A DNA stretch of 64,000 nucleotides, from contig VXBM01000023.1 in the NCBI GenBank assembly GCA_013400155.1, positions 1,178,033-1,242,032 on the forward strand. The letters run 5' to 3'. Each line of letters starts with the position of its first letter. Within the stretch, counting starts at the first letter, position 1. The stretch comes from Helopsaltes ochotensis (lineage: Eukaryota; Chordata; Aves; Passeriformes; Locustellidae). Below are positions 50,574 to 59,994 of this stretch, in pieces. The notes beneath the pieces are model-generated. The model saw only the letters and a program-made list of their open reading frames with translations. It did no database searches and had not been told where the DNA came from. Made by a program: the position numbers and the translations under genes.

Positions 50574-50706
50574 GGTGAAACCAAAGTCCTGAAGCTGAAG
50601 AACCTTCGACCTCAGGATTATGCCAGCTACACATGCCAGGTGTCTGTCCGCAATGTCTGCAGTATCCCTGACAAATCCATCACCTTCCAGCTGACAAACA
50701 CCACAG
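50574..50706 (+). CDS. MDGA1: MDGA1 internal exon: C-terminal half of Ig2
   Basis: This 133-nt exon starts in phase 0 with GETKVLKLKNLRPQDYA and ends one base into an Ala codon (phase 1). It carries the Ig DYASYTC signature, with the second Ig2 cysteine at 50634-50636, then SVRNVCSIPDKS with a further cysteine known in this family, and the sequon NTT at the Ig2-Ig3 hinge. The acceptor is tcccaaatcccag and the donor is CAG|gtaaga. The start is fixed at GGT because the preceding exon ends in a complete Gln codon and TQGETK is the family sequence. Together the two Ig2 exons total 330 nt, 110 codons. Confidence 0.96.
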
Positions 50707-51361
50707 GTAAGAGGGGACATGAAGGGTCCCTGCAGCCCTCTGACCCTTCACCTCCTCAACAGCCATTGCTCCTCCAGGAGGATAAGACATCACTCTGTCC
50801 AGGGCCTGCAGCACCTCAACCTCGTCTACGTGGCTGCTGGGCTTACAGATCCTTCATATGCAAGTCTTGTGGCCAGGGCTGCTCTAGTTTCTCCTAGCAC
50901 TGGCTGTAGCCACTGCCTTGGCCAGGCCTGCCATGAGATCATTAAAACAGACTACGTGTAGGTGTTGAGGCACTATGTAGCTTCTAATTCCTATGCTATT
51001 TTATTTATTTATAATTCTAAGTGACTTTAAAAATAGATTTGATATAGTCTAGAGTGGGGCAGTGCTGCAGGAGTTCTTACAAATAATTCATCCATGTGTG
51101 ACTCCAGCCTGGTTTGCAAGGCTGTGCTCTAAGCACCTCCAGGTAACGGGCTCTGCTGGTGCCAGTGTTTGGGGAAAACATACATCTCCAGTGCCTTCCC
51201 AATAAATAAATTTTACACTCATATTCATACTGCAGTGCCTGGGGGCACCTCCAGTTGTGAGCAGATTCAGTTTGGTGCCTCTTGCTTGACGTGCAATAAG
51301 TGAACAATAACTGGGTGTCACATGTCAAATACTGGCAAGGACTTGATTGCAACCTGTCCAT

Positions 51362-51400
51362 TAAAAAAACCCAAACCAAAACCAAAACCACACACACAAT
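51362..51400 (+). repeat. A/C-rich simple repeat
   Basis: Seven A followed by cccaaaccaaaaccaaaacc and cacacacac. Low complexity. Confidence 0.8.
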
Positions 51401-51691
51401 AAAAAATCCTCACCTGTAAAGCCCCCATGTGTGTTGAATATTTGCAAATAATAAGTAAATGTCAGGAAATTGCTTCCAGCCCTGGAGTATTCCATGATCA
51501 GAGAGAAAGGCATTGTAGCTGTTTGAATTATTCACCTTTCTAATATAACACAAAGCAGTTTGCATCCCTTGTGTCATCTTTGTGCAGTGGAAACAGAACT
51601 TTTTTTGATGTTGTTAACTGTTGACAGGATATTGTTGATACTGTTTAAATTATGTTTATTGATCTGAGTTGAGTTCCAAGGTGCTGAACAA

Positions 51692-51756
51692 TGGTTGCCT
51701 CATTTTATATAGGAAGAGGAAAAATAATGAGCTTAGAGAAAGTGAATTATAACTAA
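51692..51756 (-). repeat. Possible ancient MIR-like fragment
   Basis: gcctcattttatataggaag, aggaaaaat and agagaaagtgaa follow the order of an antisense MIR 3' region. Weak by eye. Confidence 0.25.
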
Positions 51757-54700
51757 TGTCAGAAAAAATTATTCTCTTTGTAGTAAGATCTCTGAACATG
51801 CCTCGAACAACTCACCCTATTAGCTGAATTTCTCTCAGGATGAGAGTGTAGAAAATGTTGAAATATTCCCTTTAAAAACTTCTGTTCGTGATGAAGAAAG
51901 TGATCTTACACAGCTCTTCTTCCCTGTGTACCTTTACCTTTGAAGAGTTAGAAAATCAAATTTCTCTTCATGTCCACTCCCCCTGCCAACCCAAGCACAG
52001 GGAAACTACTCTTCATTTCAATCCAGCCCCTGCACTAAGTGAATGGGGAAAATGTATTTTCAGGTTGTACTCGATGACAAGTCAGCGATATGGCTCAATT
52101 TACACCAGCTTCTTAAGCACATCTATCTAGGGTGGGTTTTTTTCCCTGTTTTTTAATTATAGATGCATATTTATACAAAGTTACAGTGGAGCCTGGCACT
52201 GCAAGCTCAAAGGGGCCATGGAAAATGTGTTCTTAGCAAATTGTATTAAAAGTTGGCAATGAAAATGAAGCTGGCATTGCAGTGTGAGCAGGGTTTGTGT
52301 TAAATAGCACAACTATATTTAACATGAAATATTATATGGGTTACTTGCCCTGTAGGTAGTATTGTGCATAGATGAGGAAATATTTAAATGAAATTCTTTA
52401 ATTCTCTCCTTTTTTGCCTAGGTCTTTTCTGTTCCGCTTGCACTTTCACAGCTTCTCTAGACCTGGCTGTGCCCAGAATCCTGAGCAGCTTCACTCAGGA
52501 TGCCTTTGTTTTTACAACTGAGAAAGGCCCAAAGGGCACTGAAAACTTGGAAATTTCTCTCTCTTAAATATTTATAGTCCAGGCACTACAGACCTTGTGG
52601 TGAACTGGTGGGTCAGGTCAGGTCAGCTCAGGCCAGGGGAATCTCCTCGGCGCATTTGTGGTTCCTCAGCTGGCTCCTCGGTGTCCTTTGGGCAGGTCAT
52701 AGTCTCTGGTAAGGAGACAGACTTCTCCCAAACTCTATTCAGCAGCTTGGGCCTTGCAGCAGGGAATGAGTTCTTTGTCTGGAACCTTAGTGGGAAGGAG
52801 ATGTCCCTGCTCCCTCCCTGTTCTGTTGTTGTTGCCTGGCTCCAGGGCAGCAGGTTGGGTCCACAGAGCCGCAGGACCAGCTCAGCACCAGGCTGCCGTC
52901 ACCTGCTCTAGCAGGGTCAGCCTGACTCTTCCCCCTTCCTCAATTTCTGCAAAATTAAGCAGCCCAGCTGGTTAATTCTCCTCCAGTTTTACTGCAGCAA
53001 ATTGGACTTCAAAGGGAATTGAAAGCGATTCTTTGTTTTTAATGGTCCCCTCGCTGCTCGGCAGACTCCGCCAGCAGGTTTTTGAGCCAAGAACAAAAGG
53101 AATTGCCACAGGTTACAAATAAATGAGAATCATCTCCTGCATAACAATGTCTGCAGTCTGTTAACCTCTGTCTGCTGACGGGAGTGGGGAGTGGTAGCCC
53201 ATGCAGGCTGCCACAGCCAAGGCTCCATTTTGGGACATGTCATGGGAGCTTCCTTCCTGGAGCTGTGCCGGTGGCAGATCTGCAGTTTCCCTGCCTTGTT
53301 CATGCATGCACACACAGCCTGCCCTGATGCAGTGCCATCACCAACACGTCACCTTTTTAACATGCTGCCTTGCCCAGAGGTGGGTCAGATGAGTGTAAAT
53401 CCACAAGAGCCCTAAATCTTAACCAGAACCTGCAGGATGTCTGGTTTGTGCTCCCCAACTCTGACACCTTCTCTCTGGACATGGGCTGGTCTCAGGCTTT
53501 CTCTGTCTCTGACAGGGATGGATGGAGATTCCCAGGCAAGATGCTGCATCTGCCAGTTTGTCTGTGCACTGTGAACCTGAGACCAGTTCAGTGTCCGAGG
53601 GCAGAAAGAGCTATTTGGTGTCAGCAACACTGAGTTAGTGACAGGAATGTGTCCTGCCCAACCACGGTGAGTTGAGCTATTGCGTTTCTGGGCTTCATAC
53701 TATCTCATGAAACCATCTGGAGCTTGGTGAGGATGTACAGATCCTTCCTTTACTATTTAATAAGCATTAACCCTTGCACACTATTTACAAGACTCCTGCA
53801 AAGACACCTGCCAAAGTCTCTTTGAGTGCAGCCTGTGGGCCTCCCAAAATTCAAAGGCTCCAACCACTGGCCTCAAAATGGCAGTGCAGGTAGCAGAAGA
53901 GCCACCTTCTTCCTTAGGTATAGCTGGCCACCTCTGACACAAATAGCATGTGCAGTGGCCAGGGAGGACATTATATTCAGCACACCAAAGCAATATCCCA
54001 GCATGGCAGTAGTAGTGCTACTAAATTATGGCACTGGTGCTGAGAAGAGTCCTCCTCGCCTTGTTTGTAAGGGCTGTAATTCAGAGATCCAACACAAATC
54101 CAGCACAGCTCATTAACACAGGGTCCAGGGAGAGAAGAGGCAGAAATAATGATGCCGTTAAATCAGGCTTCATGAATATGGAACAATGTCTTATTTTGCA
54201 TTATTATGGCTGTTACTTAAAACATACTCCCTGCTTTTTTGCTGGGGACTGCTACTTTCTTGGCTCTGTCTGGATGGAGCCAGTGATAGTGCTCATAGAG
54301 GCTTTGAAAGACTTTTCATGGAATGAAATAGAGAATACAAAGGGAAGGATTTTGGATCAGTTCCTGGAGGGGACTGTAGGGAGACGGGTACAGAAGTAAA
54401 ATAAAACCAAAAAACAGATACCTGGGCATTCAGTGGAGAGGTTGTCTAGACACTTTGATCAGTCTCAGCTCAACTGAATGTGAAGGAGAATTGCTGTGAT
54501 TGCGATAGCCCCCAGGTGTACAGGAAAGCATATTAGACACCTGAGGAAGGGAAGGAGATTAAGAGCAGGTTCAGAGCTACTGTTAATGGTCTATTAAGGT
54601 GCAGACAGGTCCTGGTCCTCCATATCAGTCTCCGAGCTGCAAGGATTATCTGCCTGGCAGACAAAGTCTTTGCCTCTCAAAGATGTCTAGTTGGGTGTGA

Positions 54701-55389
54701 GAGATAGAGAAGTATATCATCGGATACCTGAGGATAGCTTTTTTTAGTGCTAGACCTTCCCTAAAGCTCACTTCTTGAGATGGAAACTCTGAATGAGAGG
54801 GGTGATTTAATGCCAGCTGTCCTGAGCAGTGGTTGGGTTCAAGCAGGCTCCTTTGAGGCTATCCTTTCTCCTTCACCTCTCCATCAAGGCTACAAAGGTT
54901 TCCATTGCCCTTACGCCTGGCTGCAGTTGTTTGCATCAGGAGTCAAGAAACTCCGGGCCTTGGGTTTTTCACTGCCAACTGTTGCCTGTTTGCCACTCCT
55001 GTATGTGCAGAGTGGATTTATCGGGCGCTTCTTCTGACCTGCATCCTAAGCCATAGAAAACCTGTGCTGAGCACTGATAAAATGTCACAGCTGCTTTGTG
55101 CCCCAGTCCTAAGCACTACTGGCAGAGTGTTTCCTGGGGCAGTGTGAGGTCCTGCCTGCTCTGTTTCCTAGGCATAAAAGAGCAGAGTGTTCTCACTCAA
55201 AGACATGGTAATGATCATGCTTTAGATTTGCAAACACCTCATATTTGTAATCAATTCATAGATCTTTCCAGCTGTCCCTGCTCAAACCAGCCATCAACAA
55301 GAACAAATCATAAAAAGTGTGAAGGTGTGCACAGGCAAGGAGGTGGGCCTTTCTCAAGCTCTGAAGTGTCCCTCTTTGTGCTTTTCCAG

Positions 55390-55659
55390 CCCCACCTGCT
55401 CTGAAGCTGTCTGTCAATGAGACTCTGGTGGTCAACCCTGGTGACAACATCACTATGCAGTGCTCTCTGACGGGTGGTGACCCACAGCCAGAAGTGGTTT
55501 GGTCCCACTCTCCTGGCCCAATGCCTCTCAATAGCCTCGTGCAAGGAGGCAACCTCACCATCTGGAGGATCCGCGTGGAGGACTCGGGCTACTACAACTG
55601 CACAGCCATCAACAATGTGGGGAACCCGGCAAAGAAGATTGTGAACCTGCTGGTGCGGT
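55390..55659 (+). CDS. MDGA1: MDGA1 internal exon: complete Ig3
   Basis: This 270-nt exon (phase 1 to phase 1) encodes all of Ig3. It completes the Ala codon (G|CC), continues PPALKLSVNETLVVNPG, and ends NPAKKIVNLLVR plus one base of Ser. The two canonical cysteines are at 55461-55463 (TMQCSL) and 55599-55601 (YYNCTA); the core Trp is in VVWSHSP. Four sequons are visible (NET, NIT, NLT, NCT), the most of any domain here. The acceptor is tttgtgcttttccag and the donor GGT|gtaagt. From memory of mammalian MDGA1, this domain looks more diverged than Ig1 and Ig2, especially between the two cysteines, while SGYYNC and NNVGNPAKK are retained. The symmetric phase means skipping would remove exactly one domain and keep frame. 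Confidence 0.95.
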
Positions 55660-56052
55660 GTAAGTTGCTGTTTTTCTCTGAGCGTGTGTTTTCAGAGAGC
55701 AGGGGAATTGCATTCCTTCTGGCTGTTCTTGTACAGCTGAGGGCAAATGTGATATTTGGTAGTAATTAATATTCTGGAGAAGTGCCTGGACAAGTTTCTC
55801 TGCTCCCAGACCAACGGCTGTGCAAGCACTGCTTGCAGCTTCATCCTGGGCTGTAGCATTATCCTGAAATGGATGGTCCCAGACTGCCAGATATGAGGCC
55901 CTTGGGACATTTTGTGGGAACATAAGTGGGGGGGGTCTCTGAGCAGATTTTGCACGGAAATGTTGTCTTCCTGAGGAGCAAAGAACAGTTTTCCAGTCCC
56001 TTGCAAGATACTTTCATATCCCTAACCAGTTTTGCACTTCTGTTCATCTCAG
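55660..56052 (+). other. MDGA1: MDGA1 intron 6, phase 1, between Ig3 and Ig4 (short)
   Basis: At 393 nt this is the shortest intron here and its length is a multiple of three. It starts gtaagt and ends gttcatctcag. Reading from Ig3 into it meets an in-frame TAA at 55767-55769, so retention would add about 36 codons and then stop. Confidence 0.93.
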
Positions 56053-56382
56053 CCATGAAGAATGCCACCTTCCAAATCACTCCTGATGTGATCAAAGAGA
56101 GCGAGACCATCCAGTTAGGCCAGGACTTGAAGCTCTCGTGCCATGTAGATGCTGTCCCCCAGGAGAAGGTTGTCTATTCGTGGTACAAGAATGGAAAACC
56201 AGCCAGGTTCTCAGACCGGTTGCTCATCACCCGCAATGACCCCGAGCTCCCGCCTGTGACATGCAGCTTGGAGATTATTGACCTGAGATTCAGTGACTAT
56301 GGCACCTACCTGTGCGTGGCTACCTTCCAGGGAGCACCCATTCCTGACCTCAGTGTGGAGGTGAACATCTCCTCAGAGACAG
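56053..56382 (+). CDS. MDGA1: MDGA1 internal exon: complete Ig4
   Basis: This 330-nt exon (phase 1 to phase 1) encodes Ig4. It completes Ser (T|CC), continues MKNATFQITPDVIKESE, and ends SVEVNISSET plus one base of Val. Canonical cysteines are at 56139-56141 (LSCHVDA) and 56313-56315 (YLCVAT); the core Trp is in YSWYKNGKP. Sequons NAT and NIS are present. A third cysteine lies at 56262-56264 (PVTCSLEI), where I recall serine in mammals. The acceptor is cttctgttcatctcag; the donor AG|gtgagc follows ETG. The exon is only 393 nt downstream of the Ig3 exon, the shortest intron in the window. An in-frame ATG upstream at 55926 is intronic read-through and not a start. Confidence 0.95.
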
Positions 56383-57271
56383 GTGAGCCTCTCTCTGGCA
56401 GCTGGGGACCCCGCAGGAGTGTTTGGCATCACTGGCTGCCCCACAGCCCCGTGCCTCTGGCTTTTTTGGAGAACCTCACACGCATGTCTTGAATGCTAGT
56501 GGAGAAAGGTCTTACATCCTCAGGCAAGCACTTGGCTCAGATTGGAAATGGGTAATAGTTACAACTTCTGTCAGATGTATTATGTACCAAGCACATCTTC
56601 TTTTATATTTTCTCCCTGTGAAAAGTCCAAAGTGCACTCTAGTCAAAGCTACGGAGACAGCTTTACAGTGTGATTGTTCAAACAAACCTCCACAGTGTGA
56701 AGGAATGGAGAAGTGGTGGTATTTCAGCAAATTTCAGGTGTCCCTTTGCTTAGAAGAGCGTAAAAGAGAAAGAAAGCTGCTCTTTCTTCTCTTTGGCATT
56801 GTTTATGAGGAATGTACCTTTTTTCAGAGTTTTGTCCAGGATAAAAATTCTGTGAAGACTTAATGTTTGCTGGATTGCAAATGCAGTCTGTCTTCGGCAC
56901 TCTCTGTAGGAGTCCCAGTATTATAAATGCCTCCTCCTAAAATCAGGGTCAGAGCTTCACCCCATGGCTCAGTGAGGACAGGACAAGTATGTCAGTGTTT
57001 GTCAGTCACTTTGGTGACTAAAGTATAGAGTCTCAGGGCTGTCTTTCTGTTTCTGGGGAAGTGGCGGGTCCAGCTGTGCTCTCCATTACATCCATGTCAT
57101 TGTGCTGCCTTTCCAGGACCACGAGGGTACAGCACAAAGGAGCACTGCATTAGTAATCTGTTGGAAGACTCCTCAGGAGAGTCAGCTGCCCACAGATTTT
57201 TACCTGAACCTTCACAGAACACAGGAACTTCTCAGTCCCTGGCTGTGCTGGATCCACAGGCCAGGCTGCTC

Positions 57272-58150
57272 TCACTCTTGATTCTGAATGCTGCTCACTT
57301 CAGCTGCCCAGAAAAAACGTGCTGCAGCCACTGTTGGTGCTTTGGGAAGCCCTTGTCTCCCATTAGCAATACTGGGGCCAGCCTGCTCCCCATAGAATTG
57401 CATCCAGTTCTTGTTGGCAGCCTGGAGACTGAGCCCTGATGGTGCCATGGATCCACTAAACGCTGGAGAATGGTCCTTCCTTCTGTGGACAGCCCTGGAA
57501 GGTAGGACCTCTCCATGCCAGCGGACACCAACCCTGTTACACCAACAGGGAACAAAATTGGGAGAACTTGCTAATCCTGGTGCAAAATTGGCTCTCCCAA
57601 ACTTAGGTGGCTGATACCACCTGGAACAATTATTTTTGCCCAAGATCACTAGATGGCAAAGTGCAGTTGTGTTTAAGACTCCAAGGGTAGGAGGCTGTGA
57701 AGAGCTGGGAGACCCTGAGTGATTCCACCAAGAGGCTTGGCAGTGTTTGTCAGTGCGGGTGTTGGTCCAAGCACCAGCCAGTTGCTGCCTTAAAGGAGGT
57801 GTCTGTGGTGACAGTTTGCCCTGTGCCTGTCTGTAGGAGAGCGAGTCCCTTATGCTTGTGTGGATGCTGCCAATGAGGAAGGGAAGGAGGGCAGCCTGGG
57901 GCATTTTGAAGCCTGTCTTTGGCAGCCTGGGCCAGCAGGACTGCTTTGTGTCCCAGGGAATGAAAACTGCCATCCCTGCTGGAGCAGCCCTCCATGCACA
58001 GCCAAGGCTCTCCCAACATGCAGCATCCCCACAATCAGCAACGAGCCACCTCCAACATGTGATTCCCATATAAAACTCCAGGTTTTCCCCAGACCAAAGG
58101 ATCAGAGCAAGAGGACAGCAGCAATGGCTCCATGTTTCCCCACTGAGCAA
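57272..58150 (-). other. Long antisense open reading frame, 292 codons, unrecognised
   Basis: This is the longest uninterrupted ATG-to-stop frame in the window. It lies antisense within MDGA1 intron 7. The translation is rich in Trp, Cys, Ser and Ala, and I recognise no domain, signal peptide or repeat in it. It is not an antisense shadow of an exon. No homology can be claimed. Plus-strand frames in the same place are shorter. It may be a compositional accident. Confidence 0.2.
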
Positions 58151-58210
58151 AGCTTGAGCCCATCAAAGCGGCTGCCTCCACCGAGCAGCTCCAAGGAGAT
58201 AGCTTTAATT

Positions 58211-58224
58211 AAAAAAAAAAAAAA
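58211..58224 (+). repeat. Poly-A run (14)
   Basis: A14 between taatt and tttc. No retrogene was recognised upstream. Confidence 0.85.
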
Positions 58225-58969
58225 TTTCAAATGCAATTTACAACTTTACCTGTGGAGAAAATTGCTGCTTGCCAGGTGAGTGGCTGCCCGCAGTGTCAGC
58301 ACTGAAAGTGCTGCCGTCCTTTCACACCGTGCAGGACAGGGTGTGATGAGATTCCCCAGCCCACAGGAGACCTGCAAATTGAAAATGTGGCCTCCCTGTT
58401 GCATAGGGAGGTCACTGCAGAGGAAGATTAGGCTGGATCCATCCTAAATTTGTTCATAAAGATCTGCAGGCTGTAACATGTCCAATTACCATAGCACACT
58501 CTCCTTTGCTGGAGCTGGATTGAGCTAATATTGGTCAAACCAGCTTGTTACAGCTTCTGAAGTCCTATATTTTGATTTAAATGGAAACAGAGTACATAGC
58601 CCTTGCATTTATGGAAGTGTCAATCCAAGTGTTGCCACTGTCAGCAGGAAGGGCTGAAAAAGGAGCTTTCAGAAAAGATCATGACCATATTTACTTCAGC
58701 TGAACTGTTGACTCTAAAGTCTAACACAAAAAAATTGTCAACATTACTTGTGGTTTAGCACAAAAATCCCATTCCTGGGTTCTTGGTGGAATTGGGAATG
58801 TGAAACCTCTTCCCACTGACATCTCTGTACCCTGTATTCACAGAATTTCTTTTAAGCTTTGTTTATCAACAAAGTTTTGGTTGTCAGTTGATATCTGGAT
58901 ATTTCTTTGGGTGTTACTATGGCTCCAGCTCTAGCCTCAGCTCGACAGCAATTCTGCAGGGTGAGCTCT

Positions 58970-59125
58970 TCCCAGCCTCGAAGGGATGCCAGGAGTGATT
59001 GTTGCTGGGACCTATCTCTCACCCAGATGAACCAGAGGTTTATTATGTGAGAAATTCACAGTGCATTCACCAATAAAAGCAAAGTAAATAATAAAAGTAA
59101 AATATGCAATAAAAGTAAAATCAGC
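58970..59125 (-). repeat. A-rich segment with repeated AATAAAAGTAAA, possible LTR remnant
   Basis: On the + strand the unit aataaaagtaaaat is repeated at about 59089-59121 after aataaaagcaaagtaaat. On the minus strand AATAAACC near 59037-59044 is followed by a stretch like R-U5 sequence. Family not identified. Confidence 0.3.
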
Positions 59126-59700
59126 AAAGACACTAAACAGAGAACTGACTCCTTGCTGTGGTTTAGTAACAAACAGGGATCTTGGACCTCTGAGAACACT
59201 GAAGATGGGATCTACAAGCACTTATCCTTTAAGTTTTGGTCTTGGTCTGACCTGGATAAGGTGTTTAGATACCTCAGCAGATATGACTTCTGTTTTTGGC
59301 CAAAAGACGGCAGTTCCGCTTGAGAAATTCATTGACCAGAAATTGAGAAATGGATCAAAGAGGCTTTTGCCTTTGTGTTCCTTGATGCTATCCCTGCAGC
59401 TGGATAGCATTTTGCAAAGAGAGGGATGGGAGCCTGGAGTCTGCCCCAATACAACCGGCCCTTGCCACTGATACTGGGACACACTGTTGGAAGGGCTGGA
59501 ATCCACCTTGGTACCCTGAAGCTCCAGACCCTGTGGGATAACTTGCATGGACCGTGTGTTCGTAGAGGGGTTGCAGTGTGTCGAGGGGAAACCTTTGGAG
59601 TTCAAGGCTGTTGGTGCACCTCAGTCAGAAGCATCTGAAGAATATTCCGTACTTACAGAAAACCCAGTGTAAAACGGCTCCCTTCTTGTGTCTCTCTTAG

Positions 59701-59994
59701 TGCCACCAACAATCAGTGTCCCTAAGGGTCAGTCCACCATCACTGTGCGGGAAGGCTCCAGGGCCGAGCTGCAGTGCGAGGTTCGAGGAAAGCCGAAGCC
59801 TCCCATCATCTGGTCCCGGGTAGATAAGGAAACCCCCATGCCTTCGGGGACGGTGACAATGGAGACATACGATGGGAAGCTGCACCTGGAGAGTGTGAGC
59901 CGAGAAATGAGCGGGACCTATAAGTGTCAGACAGCCAGGTACAATGGATTCAACATCAGACCCCGGGAAGCCCTGGTGCAGCTCAACGTACAGT
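59701..59994 (+). CDS. MDGA1: MDGA1 internal exon: complete Ig5
   Basis: This 294-nt exon (phase 1 to phase 1) encodes Ig5. It completes Val (G|TG), continues PPTISVPKGQSTITVREGS, and ends REALVQLNVQ plus one base of the next codon, expected to be Phe. Canonical cysteines are at 59775-59777 (LQCEVRG) and 59925-59927 (YKCQTARYNG); the core Trp is in IIWSRVDKE. No N-glycosylation sequon is seen. The acceptor is cttcttgtgtctctcttag and the donor AGT|gtgagt. The next exon should begin with the rest of a Phe codon and a FPPEVEP-like sequence opening Ig6. I do not find it before 64000, so the gene continues beyond the window. Confidence 0.96.

Larger units (their letters stand above)
50707..55389 (+). 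other. MDGA1: MDGA1 intron 5, phase 1, between Ig2 and Ig3
   Basis: This 4,683-nt intron starts gtaaga and ends gtgcttttccag. It includes an A/C-rich simple repeat at 51362-51400 and a weak ancient SINE-like match at 51692-51756. No coding sequence is recognised. Confidence 0.93.
56383..59700 (+). other. MDGA1: MDGA1 intron 7, phase 1, between Ig4 and Ig5
   Basis: This 3,318-nt intron starts gtgagc and ends gtctctcttag. It contains the longest open frame of the window, on the minus strand at 57272-58150, a poly-A run at 58211-58224, and an A-rich, possibly LTR-derived segment near 58980-59125. Confidence 0.93.
40207..59994 (+). other. MDGA1: MDGA1 gene body: seven internal coding exons, Ig1 to Ig5 (partial gene)
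   Basis: Exons 40207-40346, 43097-43271, 47580-47776, 50574-50706, 55390-55659, 56053-56382 and 59701-59994 join into one open frame of 513 codons. This is roughly residues 23 to 535 of a protein that is about 955 residues in mammals (length from memory). Each exon is bounded by AG and GT, and split codons rejoin to the expected residue: Tyr (T|AT), Ala (G|CC), Ser (T|CC) and Val (G|TG). The product is a neuronal surface protein with six Ig domains, a fibronectin-III-like region, a MAM domain and a GPI anchor. It is known to bind neuroligin-2 and block neurexin. Only Ig1-Ig5 lie here. The N-terminal stretch containing HAGQACVVKEDNISERV matches MDGA1; MDGA2 differs clearly there. Signal-peptide exon 1 and the 3' exons are outside the window. 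Confidence 0.96.

Noticed and set aside
55926..56492. 188-codon open frame starting upstream of the Ig4 exon
   Set aside because: The first 127 bases are intron 6 and the part after 56382 is intron 7; the ATG at 55926 is not a gene start.
40207..59994. Assignment to MDGA2
   Set aside because: MDGA2 has a different sequence at the start of Ig1 and within Ig2. The HAGQACVVKEDNISERV and SHSQDNGVDIYEP segments fit MDGA1.
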